Of a stretch of 64,000 nucleotides of DNA, positions 27,372 to 35,763 are shown piece after piece. This DNA comes from Comamonadaceae bacterium (GTDB lineage: Bacteria; Pseudomonadota; Gammaproteobacteria; Burkholderiales; Burkholderiaceae_C). Positions within the stretch are counted from its first letter, which is position 1, and each line of letters starts with the position of its first letter. The notes beneath the pieces are model-generated. The model was not told the origin of the DNA. It ran no database searches and saw only the letters and a list, made by a program, of their open reading frames with translations. A program made the translations under genes and the position numbers. The DNA lies in NCBI GenBank assembly GCA_947455145.1, contig CANGME010000009.1:83531-147530 (forward strand). Direction: 5' to 3'.

Positions 27372-28776
27372 GCCTGCAGAATCACCGGCCCCTCGTCTTC
27401 CACCAAGGTTAATTACGCGCATCTGCTGCGCCAGCACTTCCAGCGTAGCGTCCGAGGCGTCGTGCCCCTGGGCGTTGCGCGCCAGGATGCGTTCTCGCAG
27501 CTGAGAAGGCGTGGGCATCGGTTGCATAGAGCTCTGTGTTTATTTTTGAACCACTGCGCGCCGTGCTGGGTAGCCCAAACAAGCGCTTGCGCTCCACGTC
27601 CGAGCGCAGGCGCAGGGTAACGGCCTGAGCATCACTTTGCAGTAATTGGGTAGAGGCGACCGTCTTGCCGCAACCCGACAAGCCGTGCGTGATGACGAGC
27701 CGTAACGGCTGTGGCGCGACCAAGCGCTCTGCCAGCGCGACGTAAGCCTCGGTCTGGGCCTCGGCCTCGCTATCGCCCCCCTGCGTTTGCTGGACGCGAA
27801 TCGCCGCCACGTAGGCACGCACCAAGGCCCGGTACACCGCATAAAAGCGCAACAGCAAGGCGGCCTCGTAGTCACCACTGCGGCTCAAGACTTCGTCCAC
27901 AAACCAGCAAGCCAGACCCGGCTCACCGTGCGCGAGCAGGTCCATGTAAGTGAAGGCGATTTCACTGGCGACGTCAATCCAGCGCAGGTCTTCGTCGAAC
28001 TCGATGCCGTCAAACATCCTGACGCGTTGGTCAATCAACACGAGATTCGCCAGATGCAGGTCGCCATGGCATTCGCGCACGCGCCCTTCTCGCTTGCGCG
28101 ACTCCATCAGCGGCGCGAGTTGGGTGAATTGCACCTCGGTCCAGACGCGCAGAGCCGCCAACCTGTCCCGCAGGGCAGCGTCGGGTAGCGCTCGCTCCAA
28201 CCCGTCAAAGTTGGCCCGTGCAGCAGCCAGTACGGTGGTCGGCGCGCCAAAGCAAGAGTCAACGGGTGCGATATCGGCAGCATCGTGAAAGGCGACCACC
28301 GCGTCGGCCAGGTCGGACAAATGCAAAGGCGACAGCTTGCTGCGGACACACAGCCGATCCAACCGATCCGCGTCATCAAAGCGCCGCATCTTGACGGCGT
28401 ATTCAATCGGCGCCGCCGACCCGCTCCAGCGTGGATCTTGCGGCGTGTTGAAAATGCCGACCACGTCCAGGTAAATGTCCGACGCATAGCGCCGGTTCAG
28501 CCGCAACTCGTCTTCGCAGCCTTGCTGGCGTTGCGCGAGCGTGCTGAAGTCCAGAAACGGCAGCTTCATCGACTTCTTGATCTTGTACGCAAATTCGCCC
28601 GCCAGCAGCACCCAGGAGATATGGGTTTCGACCAACTCCACCCGTTGTACGGCGTGCGGGTAGCGCTGTGGCTCCAGCAAGGCTTGAACGAGCGGTGGCA
28701 GGTGCGGCGGCATGAAAAGCATGATGCCAGACAGGGTGGAGGCGATCAACAATGGCAATGAAGTTGCTGTGGGCAT
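27368..28776 (-). pseudogene. disrupted aminoglycoside-phosphotransferase/P-loop kinase fusion protein
   Basis: Residues 1-340 look intact: an APH-like kinase domain (ECHGDLHLANLVLIDQRVRM with the Brenner motif, FDGIEFDEDLRWIDVASE) joined to a P-loop kinase starting ITHGLSGCGKTVAST and RSDVERKRLFGL. After SKINTELYATDA the frame changes. The expected continuation resumes in another frame near 27515 as LRERILARNAQGHDASDATL with an estimated 45-50 residues missing, and a further shift near 27400 restores VEDEGPVILQA with a stop at 27368-27370. The open frame itself ends at 27409 with a non-homologous Ala/Arg/Gly-rich tail. Internal deletion plus frameshifts is the simplest reading. The N-terminal kinase could still be made. 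Confidence 0.7.
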
Positions 28777-28816
28777 CTGAGGAAGTTATACTCCGGTAAA
28801 ACTTTATGGAGCTTTC

Positions 28817-29059
28817 ATGTTGCATGCTTCCTTGCGCCGCTCAGGTGGCTCCTACATCATGACGGTGCCCCTGTCATACGTCGAACAAAATCACCTGGAC
28901 GCAGGCTCCCGCATGGCCATTGAAATCATCGGGGACGAGCTCAAAATCAAGCCTGATCGCCCGCGCCGCAGCTTGGCCGAACTGCTGGCCGCCACACCGC
29001 CCGGTCTTTGCCGTGCCGAAGGATGGGACGAGTTGGGCGCTGCCGGAACCGAGCTGTGA
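28817..29059 (+). CDS. mazE: MazE/AbrB-like antitoxin
   Basis: 80-residue SpoVT-AbrB swapped-hairpin DNA-binding domain: LRRSGGSYIMTVPLSYVEQN and GSRMAIEIIGDELKIKP. A C-terminal toxin-binding tail follows. A GGAG lies before the ATG and the stop overlaps the toxin GTG (GTGA). Expected to bind the MazF-like toxin and its own promoter in the short gap (28777-28816) shared with the divergent damaged gene. Confidence 0.85.
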   Translation: MLHASLRRSGGSYIMTVPLSYVEQNHLDAGSRMAIEIIGDELKIKPDRPRRSLAELLAATPPGLCRAEGWDELGAAGTEL

Positions 29060-29397
29060 CGCCCGAGCGCGGCGACATCCTGCACCTGGCGTTTGACCCC
29101 GCCAGCGGTCGTGAAATGAAAGGCAATCACTTCTGCCTCGTGGTCTCGCCCCTTGCTTTCAACGCACGCCTGCGCTTGGCCATGGTGTGCCCCATCTCGG
29201 GCGGCAACGCTGAGAACGCCCGCAGCGCCGGTTTCCTGATCTCGCTCATGGGTCTGGGTCTGCACACCGATGGACAAGTCCATGCCCATCAAATCAAGTC
29301 TCTCGATTGGACCTCGCGCCAAGTCACGCTAGTGGAGCGCGCACCTGACGCACTGGTGCAAGAAGTGCTGGACTGCCTGCAAAGTGTTTTAGAGTAA
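29056..29397 (+). CDS. mazF: MazF/ChpB/PemK-like endoribonuclease toxin
   Basis: 113-residue toxin starting at GTG (VTPERGDILHLAFDPASGRE). The MazF pattern GDI...FDPxxGxExxxxxxCLVVSP is visible, with CPISGG in place of the typical PxT segment. MazF proteins cut mRNA at short sites; the recognition sequence is unknown here. A start at 29008 is less likely because it would be out-of-frame antitoxin sequence. Confidence 0.87.
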   Translation: MTPERGDILHLAFDPASGREMKGNHFCLVVSPLAFNARLRLAMVCPISGGNAENARSAGFLISLMGLGLHTDGQVHAHQIKSLDWTSRQVTLVERAPDALVQEVLDCLQSVLE

Positions 29398-29447
29398 GGT
29401 CGCATGTTCAGTACCCTCGCAAACCCAACACTCACCGACACCCGCCC

Positions 29448-29891
29448 ATGAAAACATCAACACGCCTTGCCGCGCTCACACTCACTGCCCTGTTCGCCCT
29501 GCCCGCGGCTTGGGCCGACGCAACCACCGATGCAGCCGCCAAAGAACCCGGCGCAGTCGTCACGCCCAGTGGCTTGGTGTACCGCTCACTCACCGACGGC
29601 ACCGGGGCCAGCCCAGCAGCCACAGACAAGGTCAAAGTCCACTACCGTGGCACCTTCCCCGATGGCCGTGAATTCGACAGCTCCTACAAACGCAACGCCG
29701 CCATCGAGTTCCCCCTGAACGGCGTCATCAAGTGCTGGACTGAAGGCGTGCAACGCATGAAAGTCGGCGGCAAAGCCAAACTGACCTGCCCCGCCTCCAT
29801 CGCCTACGGCGAGCGCGGCGCGGGTGGTGTGATACCGCCCAATGCGACGCTGTTGTTTGAGGTGGAGTTGCTGGGGATTAATGGGCGTTGA
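29448..29891 (+). CDS. FKBP-type peptidyl-prolyl cis-trans isomerase, exported
   Basis: 147 residues with a signal peptide (MKTSTRLAALTLTALFALPAAWA) and one FKBP domain: VKVHYRGTFPDGREFDSSY, WTEGVQRMKVGGKAKLTCP, IAYGERGAGGVIPPNATLLF. Two cysteines (near IKCW and KLTCP) could form a disulfide in the periplasm. Assists folding of exported proteins. It marks the left chromosomal border of the cassette region. Confidence 0.93.
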   Translation: MKTSTRLAALTLTALFALPAAWADATTDAAAKEPGAVVTPSGLVYRSLTDGTGASPAATDKVKVHYRGTFPDGREFDSSYKRNAAIEFPLNGVIKCWTEGVQRMKVGGKAKLTCPASIAYGERGAGGVIPPNATLLFEVELLGINGR

Positions 29892-30110
29892 GTTTGGATT
29901 GCGGCTTGGCTGCAACTGAAAACAGAACCACCATGCTTAACAGTCAATCCATCAAGATGCCGGGTTTGTTGCTATTTTTATATGATCAACTTTCTCAGTG
30001 CTGTCGGGCGTTGGTGGGTTATTTTTATGACAAACCTGCCAGCTTATTCCGCAGTGGTTTGCAACATCCATTACGTTGGGCCTTCGACTATATTTTCTTT
30101 AAGGATACGC

Positions 30111-31889
30111 ATGCTATCGACTAAACCGTTTTTAATTCTAGTAGTTGCTATAGGTTTAGGTGCCTGCACGTCTGTGCCTTATACCACCGCCTATCCTGCG
30201 TTAATCAATAGTGCAGAAACACCAGTTGAAATTAAAGATGATATTGAAGATGTCATGCTCGATGTCGGCTTAAAGCCGGTGGTTTTGCGACGTACCCTGA
30301 GTGCGGATGTGTTAGCGTCACTGCCTGCCGATTTTCAGATTGGTTTACATACCAATTTACTGACCTGCCTATTTGATGAAAGCGGGAAAATCCATTTCTT
30401 TGGCGGGCAAGACAGCGCCATTAGCATTACACGTAATACGCATGGCAGCGTATTCAGCAATGTGGTCAGTGGACTCAAAAAAGCCAATTACCGCGCATTT
30501 TTTCCCACAGGCTATCCAAGCACTGCTTGCTTTATTCCAGACAACCCGCCCGAACAACTATTGGATGACGCATGGTTTGATGCTTGGTCAGCGTTTTTAA
30601 TCTTATGGCAAGAGCGGGAATTGAATCTCTCCAGATCCCTAGATAACATCACTGCCTATTCACTCGCTACCGGCAAATTAATAGCCCAAGTAGATGCAGT
30701 TAAACAAGAAAATATCGCACTAAGCAATAGCATAGAGGGTCTCAAAGCACGCCAAGCTGAACTCATTCAGCGGAATGGTGCACTTGAAGATGCCATCAAA
30801 AACGTACGAGCGGGAGGCGGCGGAATTGAAATGCTCACCCCCCTAATGTCCTTCAATCCCAAAGTTCCGTGGTCAGCTGAACGAGATCCCTTCATGGATG
30901 TGGTCAATCGAAATTTTGAAGATATTTCCATTAAACCTTGGGTATTAAGCAGCGTGCCGGGGGTTCAGCATGGCCAAATACCCATTAAACGCATGCATCC
31001 TGATCTTGTTCGCGCACTGGATAATTTGTATGAACTCTTGCAACACCCGGAAAAACTGCCACCTGCCGAACAAGACATTCTCAAGGAGACTGGCTTTAGC
31101 TTAGATAAAAAAATCAATGAGGCTGTTCGCACACCATGGATTCAAGCCATTCGCGGCCATGAAAAGAAAAATGGCAGCAATTCTATTGGCAAAAATCCTG
31201 TAGCTGAATACCTCAGTGGCGATCATTTATTTGGTTTGGTTGCCGATATGAATTTGAGCGGAACAAAATACGATATCCGCACCAACACGCCTGAAGCAAC
31301 TGCTGCATGGAATCAAGTAGAGAAGCTGCTTAATGCACATGGCTTGTACTTTAGTGCGGGCGCAAATGATGCCGTGCATATAGGATTGAAGCCCTTACTC
31401 AAGAACTATATCGACCGGCGTTCATTAGGCGGCGCAGGGAACGATTTCCGGGCGAAAATACTTAATCAGTATCGGCAAGCGGCCATCGAAGACATTAACA
31501 TGCAAAAAGCCGGGCAAAGAACCTTGCTGGCGGTTGCTAGCGAACAGGAGCGGCAATTTTCCAAGTTAGAAAATGATTTAAATGCGGCCCTCACAGAGCG
31601 CAATGCTCTAGCACTTAACTTATCAGCCATTCAAGCCATCGTTGCCCAATTCACTCAGAAAAACCAAGCCTTGCAAGCTATTCTTTCCCGTAAACTGCAA
31701 ATGGCAAAAAGGCATTCAAGCTCCCACGGCAGTGGTGGGCGCTATGGTCACGGCCATGGAGGCGGCCAAGACGGTAATACCGGCGGCGAAGATGGTAATA
31801 GTGGACAAGGCGGCAATACCGGTGGCGAAATTAGTGTTGGAGGTGGCGATTATGGTTGCTCAGGTTGTGACTTTGGTCGATTAAATTAA
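30111..31889 (+). CDS. cassette-borne putative lipoprotein, function unknown
   Basis: 592 residues starting MLSTKPFLILVVAIGLGACT: a signal peptide with lipobox LGAC. AAGGA stands five bases before this ATG; the frame is open from 29982 but the earlier part is upstream of the cassette border. Residues about 180-235 form a coiled coil (VKQENIALSNSIEGLKARQA). A second heptad-like stretch runs near 500-555. The C-terminus is Gly/His/Asn-rich (GRYGHGHGGGQ, NTGGEDGNSGQGG) and ends near CSGCDFGRLN. Codon use is markedly AT-richer than the neighbours, indicating recent acquisition. I recognise no family. It may be an outer-membrane or surface-anchored protein. Confidence 0.8.
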   Translation: MLSTKPFLILVVAIGLGACTSVPYTTAYPALINSAETPVEIKDDIEDVMLDVGLKPVVLRRTLSADVLASLPADFQIGLHTNLLTCLFDESGKIHFFGGQDSAISITRNTHGSVFSNVVSGLKKANYRAFFPTGYPSTACFIPDNPPEQLLDDAWFDAWSAFLILWQERELNLSRSLDNITAYSLATGKLIAQVDAVKQENIALSNSIEGLKARQAELIQRNGALEDAIKNVRAGGGGIEMLTPLMSFNPKVPWSAERDPFMDVVNRNFEDISIKPWVLSSVPGVQHGQIPIKRMHPDLVRALDNLYELLQHPEKLPPAEQDILKETGFSLDKKINEAVRTPWIQAIRGHEKKNGSNSIGKNPVAEYLSGDHLFGLVADMNLSGTKYDIRTNTPEATAAWNQVEKLLNAHGLYFSAGANDAVHIGLKPLLKNYIDRRSLGGAGNDFRAKILNQYRQAAIEDINMQKAGQRTLLAVASEQERQFSKLENDLNAALTERNALALNLSAIQAIVAQFTQKNQALQAILSRKLQMAKRHSSSHGSGGRYGHGHGGGQDGNTGGEDGNSGQGGNTGGEISVGGGDYGCSGCDFGRLN

Positions 31890-31950
31890 GCATAGAGCTG
31901 CTTACTTTTAATTCATTCTGCTTAGTTTCAATGGCCAAGTAAAAAAAACA

Positions 31951-32013
31951 GCCCAACCCGGCATTCAACCCGGATTCCGCAAAAGCGCGGAGCCGGTTTA
32001 TTTTACGTTAGGT
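31951..32013 (+). other. attC recombination site 1
   Basis: R'' GCCCAAC (31951-31957) and R' GTTAGGT (32007-32013) enclose an imperfect hairpin: ACCCGGATTCCGC pairs with GCGGAGCCGGTTT, leaving an unpaired base as in folded attC sites. Length 63 bases. It ends the lipoprotein cassette and begins the DUF1643 cassette. Confidence 0.75.
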
Positions 32014-32020
32014 GCCTACC

Positions 32021-32542
32021 ATGTACGACATTTACTCGAACGCTCGAAACGACACATGGCGCTTCACTCTGGGAAAGAGCGGCTCACGGAAACTGCTCAC
32101 CGTTGGCCTTAATCCCAGTACAGCCACAAAAGAGAAGTCAGACACAACCGTTGCAAAGGTTGAGGGGGTCGCGCAGCGGAATGGGTTTGACGGTTTCGTC
32201 ATGCTCAACCTTTATCCCGTACGCTCCACTGATTTCAACGCATTGCCATTTGATGTAGATGCTGAAGCATTTTCAGAAAATCTGAGCCGCATAGAAGCAC
32301 TCGTTGCCGCTGATCCGACTTCAGTGGTATGGGCTGCATGGGGAGAGAACATCCACGCGAGAAGCTATTTTGTCGCTGCCGCAAGGGAAATGTTTGCCCG
32401 ATTGCAAAAGTACGGCACGACTTGGCAGCACTTCGGAACGCTTACCAATTCGGAGCATCCACGGCATCCCTCGCGTCTGAATTATGCGTGGTCGTTTTCC
32501 AAGCTTGACACACCTCGCTATGTGCAAACACTCGGCACCTAA
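32021..32542 (+). CDS. DUF1643 domain-containing protein (cassette gene)
   Basis: About 173 residues from the ATG MYDIYSNARNDTWRFTLGKS; a GTG at 32012 is an alternative. It has the DUF1643 features LLTVGLNPSTATKEKSD, VMLNLYPVRSTDF and WAAWGENIHAR, ending HPRHPSRLNYAW. DUF1643 proteins are frequent integron and phage passengers of unknown biochemical function. The stop codon lies inside the attC R'' box (ACCTAAC), typical of tightly packed cassettes. Confidence 0.88.
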   Translation: MYDIYSNARNDTWRFTLGKSGSRKLLTVGLNPSTATKEKSDTTVAKVEGVAQRNGFDGFVMLNLYPVRSTDFNALPFDVDAEAFSENLSRIEALVAADPTSVVWAAWGENIHARSYFVAAAREMFARLQKYGTTWQHFGTLTNSEHPRHPSRLNYAWSFSKLDTPRYVQTLGT

Positions 32543-32606
32543 CACTGCGCTCCAAGGGGCGCTGCGCGATAAAGCCGCGCAGCGCCCCTGAGCTTGGACG
32601 TTGGGC
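32537..32606 (+). other. attC recombination site 2
   Basis: A well-formed attC of 70 bases: R'' ACCTAAC (32537-32543), L'' CTCCAAG, a perfect 13-bp stem GGGGCGCTGCGCG / CGCGCAGCGCCCC, L' CTTGGA, and R' GTTGGGC (32600-32606). The arrangement and size match integron attC sites closely. Confidence 0.9.
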
Positions 32607-32621
32607 ATCAAAGGCACACAT

Positions 32622-33143
32622 ATGAGCCACCCCACCATCCAACTCAGGCCCGGCGTCAACAACGTCAACCAATGGCAGGGCGCTGAGCGCAAGCGAGCGG
32701 TGCCTGACAAACTTCGGAAGCAGGTACTCGCACGTGATGACTTTACGTGCGCGAGTTGCAATCACCGAGCGATGAAGTGGATGCACATTCATCACATCGC
32801 CGACGAAGAGAACGACGAGCTGGAAAACTTGGCGACAATTTGCCCAGCTTGCCACGCCGTCATGCACTTTGGACTCAGCATGCAGTTCGGATCGCTTGAA
32901 ATTTGGAAGTCACCAATCGCGCAGGTCGAGATTGTTCGCCAAACAAGAGAAGGGATTCGGAAGGGTCTGACTCTCGCGGAAATCAACGCGAGTTTTAGCC
33001 TAAAGAAGGGAAAGCTGGCACCTGACTCAATGCGATGGGCGAATGACCTTCTGGCCAGCATCGAAGCCGAGCCACGAGCTGAACTACCTGAACCGCTGTG
33101 CGCGGTCTTCGTCGAATTCAAGCAGTGGCAAGTTGACGCCTAA
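32622..33143 (+). CDS. HNH endonuclease (cassette gene)
   Basis: 173 residues from the ATG MSHPTIQLRPGVNN. The HNH nuclease core is VLARDDFTCASCNHRA, MHIHHIADEENDELENLATI and CPACHAVMHF. It contains two CxxC zinc-binding pairs, the catalytic HH and the Asn of the motif. An upstream TTG at 32601 is part of the attC. Possible roles are defence or mobile-DNA nuclease; the sequence does not decide between them. Confidence 0.88.
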   Translation: MSHPTIQLRPGVNNVNQWQGAERKRAVPDKLRKQVLARDDFTCASCNHRAMKWMHIHHIADEENDELENLATICPACHAVMHFGLSMQFGSLEIWKSPIAQVEIVRQTREGIRKGLTLAEINASFSLKKGKLAPDSMRWANDLLASIEAEPRAELPEPLCAVFVEFKQWQVDA

Positions 33144-33187
33144 ACGTTGAAATGCGGCAGCAGATAGAACACTCACCACGTTGACAA

Positions 33188-33292
33188 GATCAGGCCGGTG
33201 GCGCGCTCAGCGCAGCGGCATCAAGGGGGAGTTGGTGGCCCTAGGCCACCACGGAGGACAGCCGCGGAGCTGAGTGCGCCGCCGGTCTGATC
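33188..33292. repeat. 105-bp imperfect inverted repeat downstream of the cassettes
   Basis: The outer arms GATCAGGCCGGTGGCGCGCT... and ...GCGCCGCCGGTCTGATC match over about 32 bases with roughly six mismatches. An inner TGGTGGCC/GGCCACCA stem sits around CTA at the centre. The RNA or single-stranded DNA would form a long hairpin. No R' and R'' boxes in proper position were found, so it is not called an attC. The rest of 33144-33404 holds only this and the icd terminator. Confidence 0.75.
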
Positions 33293-33344
33293 CCGCGATG
33301 CAGCGGCCAGAACCCAACAGTAAGCACGCACAGAAGACACCCAC

Positions 33345-33382
33345 AAAAAAGCCGCCGAACCTCTCAGTCCAACGGCTTTTTT
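33345..33382 (-). terminator. bidirectional rho-independent terminator after icd
   Basis: AAAAAAGCCG and CGGCTTTTTT flank an 18-base loop. T-runs occur on both strands, so it can end icd (minus) and cassette transcripts (plus). Confidence 0.75.
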
Positions 33383-33404
33383 AAGCCCGCCTAGTCTTGA
33401 AACA

Positions 33405-35642
33405 TCAAGCCTTAGCGCTCTCCAAAATCGCGTTAAACGTAGCGCTTGGGCGCATCACAGCACTGGCCTTGGCAGCGTCCAGCAAGAAGTAACCACCAAT
33501 GTCCACCGGCTTGCCCTGCACCGCGATCAGCTCTTCGGTGATCTTCTTCTCGTTCTCGGTCAGTGCTTTGGCCAGCGGGGCAAACTTGGCTTGCAAGTCG
33601 GTGTCTTCCGTCTGCGCGGCCAACGCTTGGGCCCAGTACATAGCGAGGTAAAACTGGCTACCCCGGTTGTCCAACTGGCCGGTCTTTGTAGATGGGCCTT
33701 TGCTATTGTCAAGAAGTTTGCCAGTGGCAGCGTCCAGGGTTTTACCTAGGATCTTGGCCTTCTCGTTGCCGGTCTTGATGCCCAGGTCTTCCAACGACAC
33801 GGCCAAGGCCATGAACTCACCCAGCGAATCCCAACGCAGGTGGTTTTCTTCTACCAACTGTGTCACATGCTTGGGGGCCGAGCCGCCAGCACCCGTCTCA
33901 TACAGGCCACCACCGGCCATCAAGGGCACGATGGATAGCATTTTGGCGCTGGTGCCCAGCTCCATGATGGGGAAAAGGTCGGTCAAATAGTCGCGCAAGA
34001 TGTTGCCAGTGACCGAAATGGTGTCTAACCCACGAATAACGCGTTCCAACGTGTAGCGCATGGCACGTACCTGCGACATGATCTGGATGTCCAGACCTTT
34101 TGTGTCGTGGTCCTTCAAGTAAGTTTGCACCTTCTTGATGATTTCAGCCTCATGCGGGCGGTACAGGTCCAGCCAGAAGATGGCAGGCATGCCGGAGTTG
34201 CGCGCACGCGTGACGGCCAGCTTGACCCAGTCACGAATCGGCGCGTCTTTGACCTGGCACATGCGCCAGATGTCACCGGCTTCCACGTTCTGGCTCAGCA
34301 GCACTTCGCCCGTGGCGATGTCCACAATGTTGGCAGCGCCTGCCTCGGACACTTCAAAGGTTTTGTCGTGCGAGCCGTACTCTTCGGCCTGCTGGGCCAT
34401 CAGGCCCACATTGGGCACGGTGCCCATGGTGACGGGGTCAAAGTTGCCGTTGGTCTTGCAGAAGTTGATGACCTCTTGGTAGATGCGGGCAAAGGTGCTC
34501 TCGGGGATCACGGCTTTGGTGTCTTTGGGCTTGCCATCGGCGCCCCACATCTTGCCGCCAATGCGGATCATGGCGGGCATGGACGCGTCCACGATCACGT
34601 CGTTAGGGGCGTGCAGGTTGGAGATGCCTTTGACCGAATCCACCATGGCCAGCGCGGGGCGGTGCTCGTGGCAGGAGTGCAGGTCACGAATCACTTCTTC
34701 GCGCAGGTAGGTGGGCAATGTGTCCAACTTTTCGTACAAGTTGACCATGCCGTTGTTGACGTTCACGCCCATTTCTTCAAATAGCTTGGCGTGCTTGGTG
34801 AAGGCTTCTTTGTAAAAAATCTTCACGGCGTGGCCGAACACGATGGGGTGCGAGACTTTCATCATCGTGGCCTTGACGTGCAGTGACAGCAGCACACCGG
34901 TGTCGCGCGCATCGGCAAACTGCTCTTCATAGAAGTCGCACAGCGCCTTCTTGCTCATGAACATGCTGTCAATGATTTCGCCCGCCAGCAACGACACCTT
35001 GGGCTTGAGCACCAGGGTCTTGCCGCTCGCCGTCACCAACTCCATGCGCACGTCGCGCGCTTTGTCCAGCGTCAAGGACTTTTCGCCGTGGTAGAAGTCG
35101 CCATGCGTCATGTGTGCCACGTGCGAGCGCGAGGCCATGCTCCACTTGCCCATGCTGTGCGGGTGCTTGCGGGCGTAGTTCTTAACAGCCAACGGTGCAC
35201 GGCGGTCGGAGTTACCTTCACGCAGCACTGGGTTAACGGCGCTGCCCATGCACTTGGAGTAACGGGCGCGGATGGCTTTGTCGGCATCGGTTTTGGGGTC
35301 TTCAGGCAGATCGGGAATCGCGTAGCCTTTGCTTTGCAATTCTTTGATCACGCTCACCAACTGCGCAACCGGTGCGCTGATGTTGGGCAGCTTGATGATG
35401 TTGGTGTCAGGCAGCAAGGTCAGGCGACCCAACTCGGCCAGGTTGTCAGGCACTTTTTGTGCGTTGGTCAGAAACTCAGGGAACTCACCCAACACGCGCG
35501 CGGCTACCGAAATGTCGCTCGATTCCACGTTGATACCTGCAGGTGCGGCGAAGGTGCGGATGATGGGCAAAAAAGAATAGGTCGCCAGCATGGGCGCTTC
35601 ATCGGTCAGCGTGTAAATGATTTTTGATTTTTCAGCGGTCAT
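33405..35642 (-). CDS. icd: isocitrate dehydrogenase, NADP-dependent, monomeric type
   Basis: 745-residue monomeric IDH (IDH-II family), oxidising isocitrate to 2-oxoglutarate in the TCA cycle. Characteristic segments are [20 protein letters not shown] at the N-terminus, [56 protein letters not shown] and [15 protein letters not shown]. The full family length is present. It competes with isocitrate lyase (aceA, 5 kb away) for substrate. A TCTTATATA motif lies about 80 bases upstream. Confidence 0.96.
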   Translation of the reverse strand: MTAEKSKIIYTLTDEAPMLATYSFLPIIRTFAAPAGINVESSDISVAARVLGEFPEFLTNAQKVPDNLAELGRLTLLPDTNIIKLPNISAPVAQLVSVIKELQSKGYAIPDLPEDPKTDADKAIRARYSKCMGSAVNPVLREGNSDRRAPLAVKNYARKHPHSMGKWSMASRSHVAHMTHGDFYHGEKSLTLDKARDVRMELVTASGKTLVLKPKVSLLAGEIIDSMFMSKKALCDFYEEQFADARDTGVLLSLHVKATMMKVSHPIVFGHAVKIFYKEAFTKHAKLFEEMGVNVNNGMVNLYEKLDTLPTYLREEVIRDLHSCHEHRPALAMVDSVKGISNLHAPNDVIVDASMPAMIRIGGKMWGADGKPKDTKAVIPESTFARIYQEVINFCKTNGNFDPVTMGTVPNVGLMAQQAEEYGSHDKTFEVSEAGAANIVDIATGEVLLSQNVEAGDIWRMCQVKDAPIRDWVKLAVTRARNSGMPAIFWLDLYRPHEAEIIKKVQTYLKDHDTKGLDIQIMSQVRAMRYTLERVIRGLDTISVTGNILRDYLTDLFPIMELGTSAKMLSIVPLMAGGGLYETGAGGSAPKHVTQLVEENHLRWDSLGEFMALAVSLEDLGIKTGNEKAKILGKTLDAATGKLLDNSKGPSTKTGQLDNRGSQFYLAMYWAQALAAQTEDTDLQAKFAPLAKALTENEKKITEELIAVQGKPVDIGGYFLLDAAKASAVMRPSATFNAILESAKA

Positions 35643-35716
35643 TTGGGTGCTCGTTGGTGGTGTGGCAAATTGGTGGAGTCGGAAAACTGCGGTAAGCAGC
35701 CTTTGATTTTAATCTA

Positions 35717-35730
35717 GTCTTATATATGAG
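35717..35730. promoter_or_regulatory. TCTTATATA-type motif upstream of icd
   Basis: GTCTTATATATGAG is a near-palindrome that shares GTCTTATATA with the perfect palindrome in front of aceA. It lies 75-88 bases upstream of the icd ATG. A shared regulator of the isocitrate branch point is an inference from this similarity. Confidence 0.4.
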
Positions 35731-35763
35731 TTGGTCTAAGTTGGTCTGATTGAGCCACATTTT

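Larger units (their letters stand above)
30075..33143 (+). mobile_element. integron gene-cassette cluster without integrase (CALIN-like)
   Basis: Three genes on the plus strand are bounded by integron-type core sites. A GTTGGGC box lies at 30075-30081, attC at 31951-32013 (R'' GCCCAAC, R' GTTAGGT) and attC at 32537-32606 (R'' ACCTAAC, R' GTTGGGC). In a true cassette the R'' box complements the 5' end of the same cassette: GCCCAAC matches TTGGGC at 30076, and ACCTAAC matches TTAGGT at 32008. Both agree exactly. No tyrosine recombinase or attI is seen, and no clear attC follows the HNH gene. The 183-base stretch 29892-30074 holds no gene; a weak RYYYAAC (GCTTAAC, 29935) might belong to a long upstream attC. 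Confidence 0.8.

Noticed and set aside
29887..29893. GTTGAGT box as the left cassette border
   Set aside because: It overlaps the isomerase stop codon and does not complement the first cassette's R'' box, whereas GTTGGGC at 30075 does.
33188..33292. Long palindrome as a third attC site
   Set aside because: No RYYYAAC and GTTRRRY boxes flank it in either orientation.
33312..33318. ACCCAAC as R'' box for the HNH cassette
   Set aside because: The only later GTTRRRY lies within icd coding sequence and no stem joins them.
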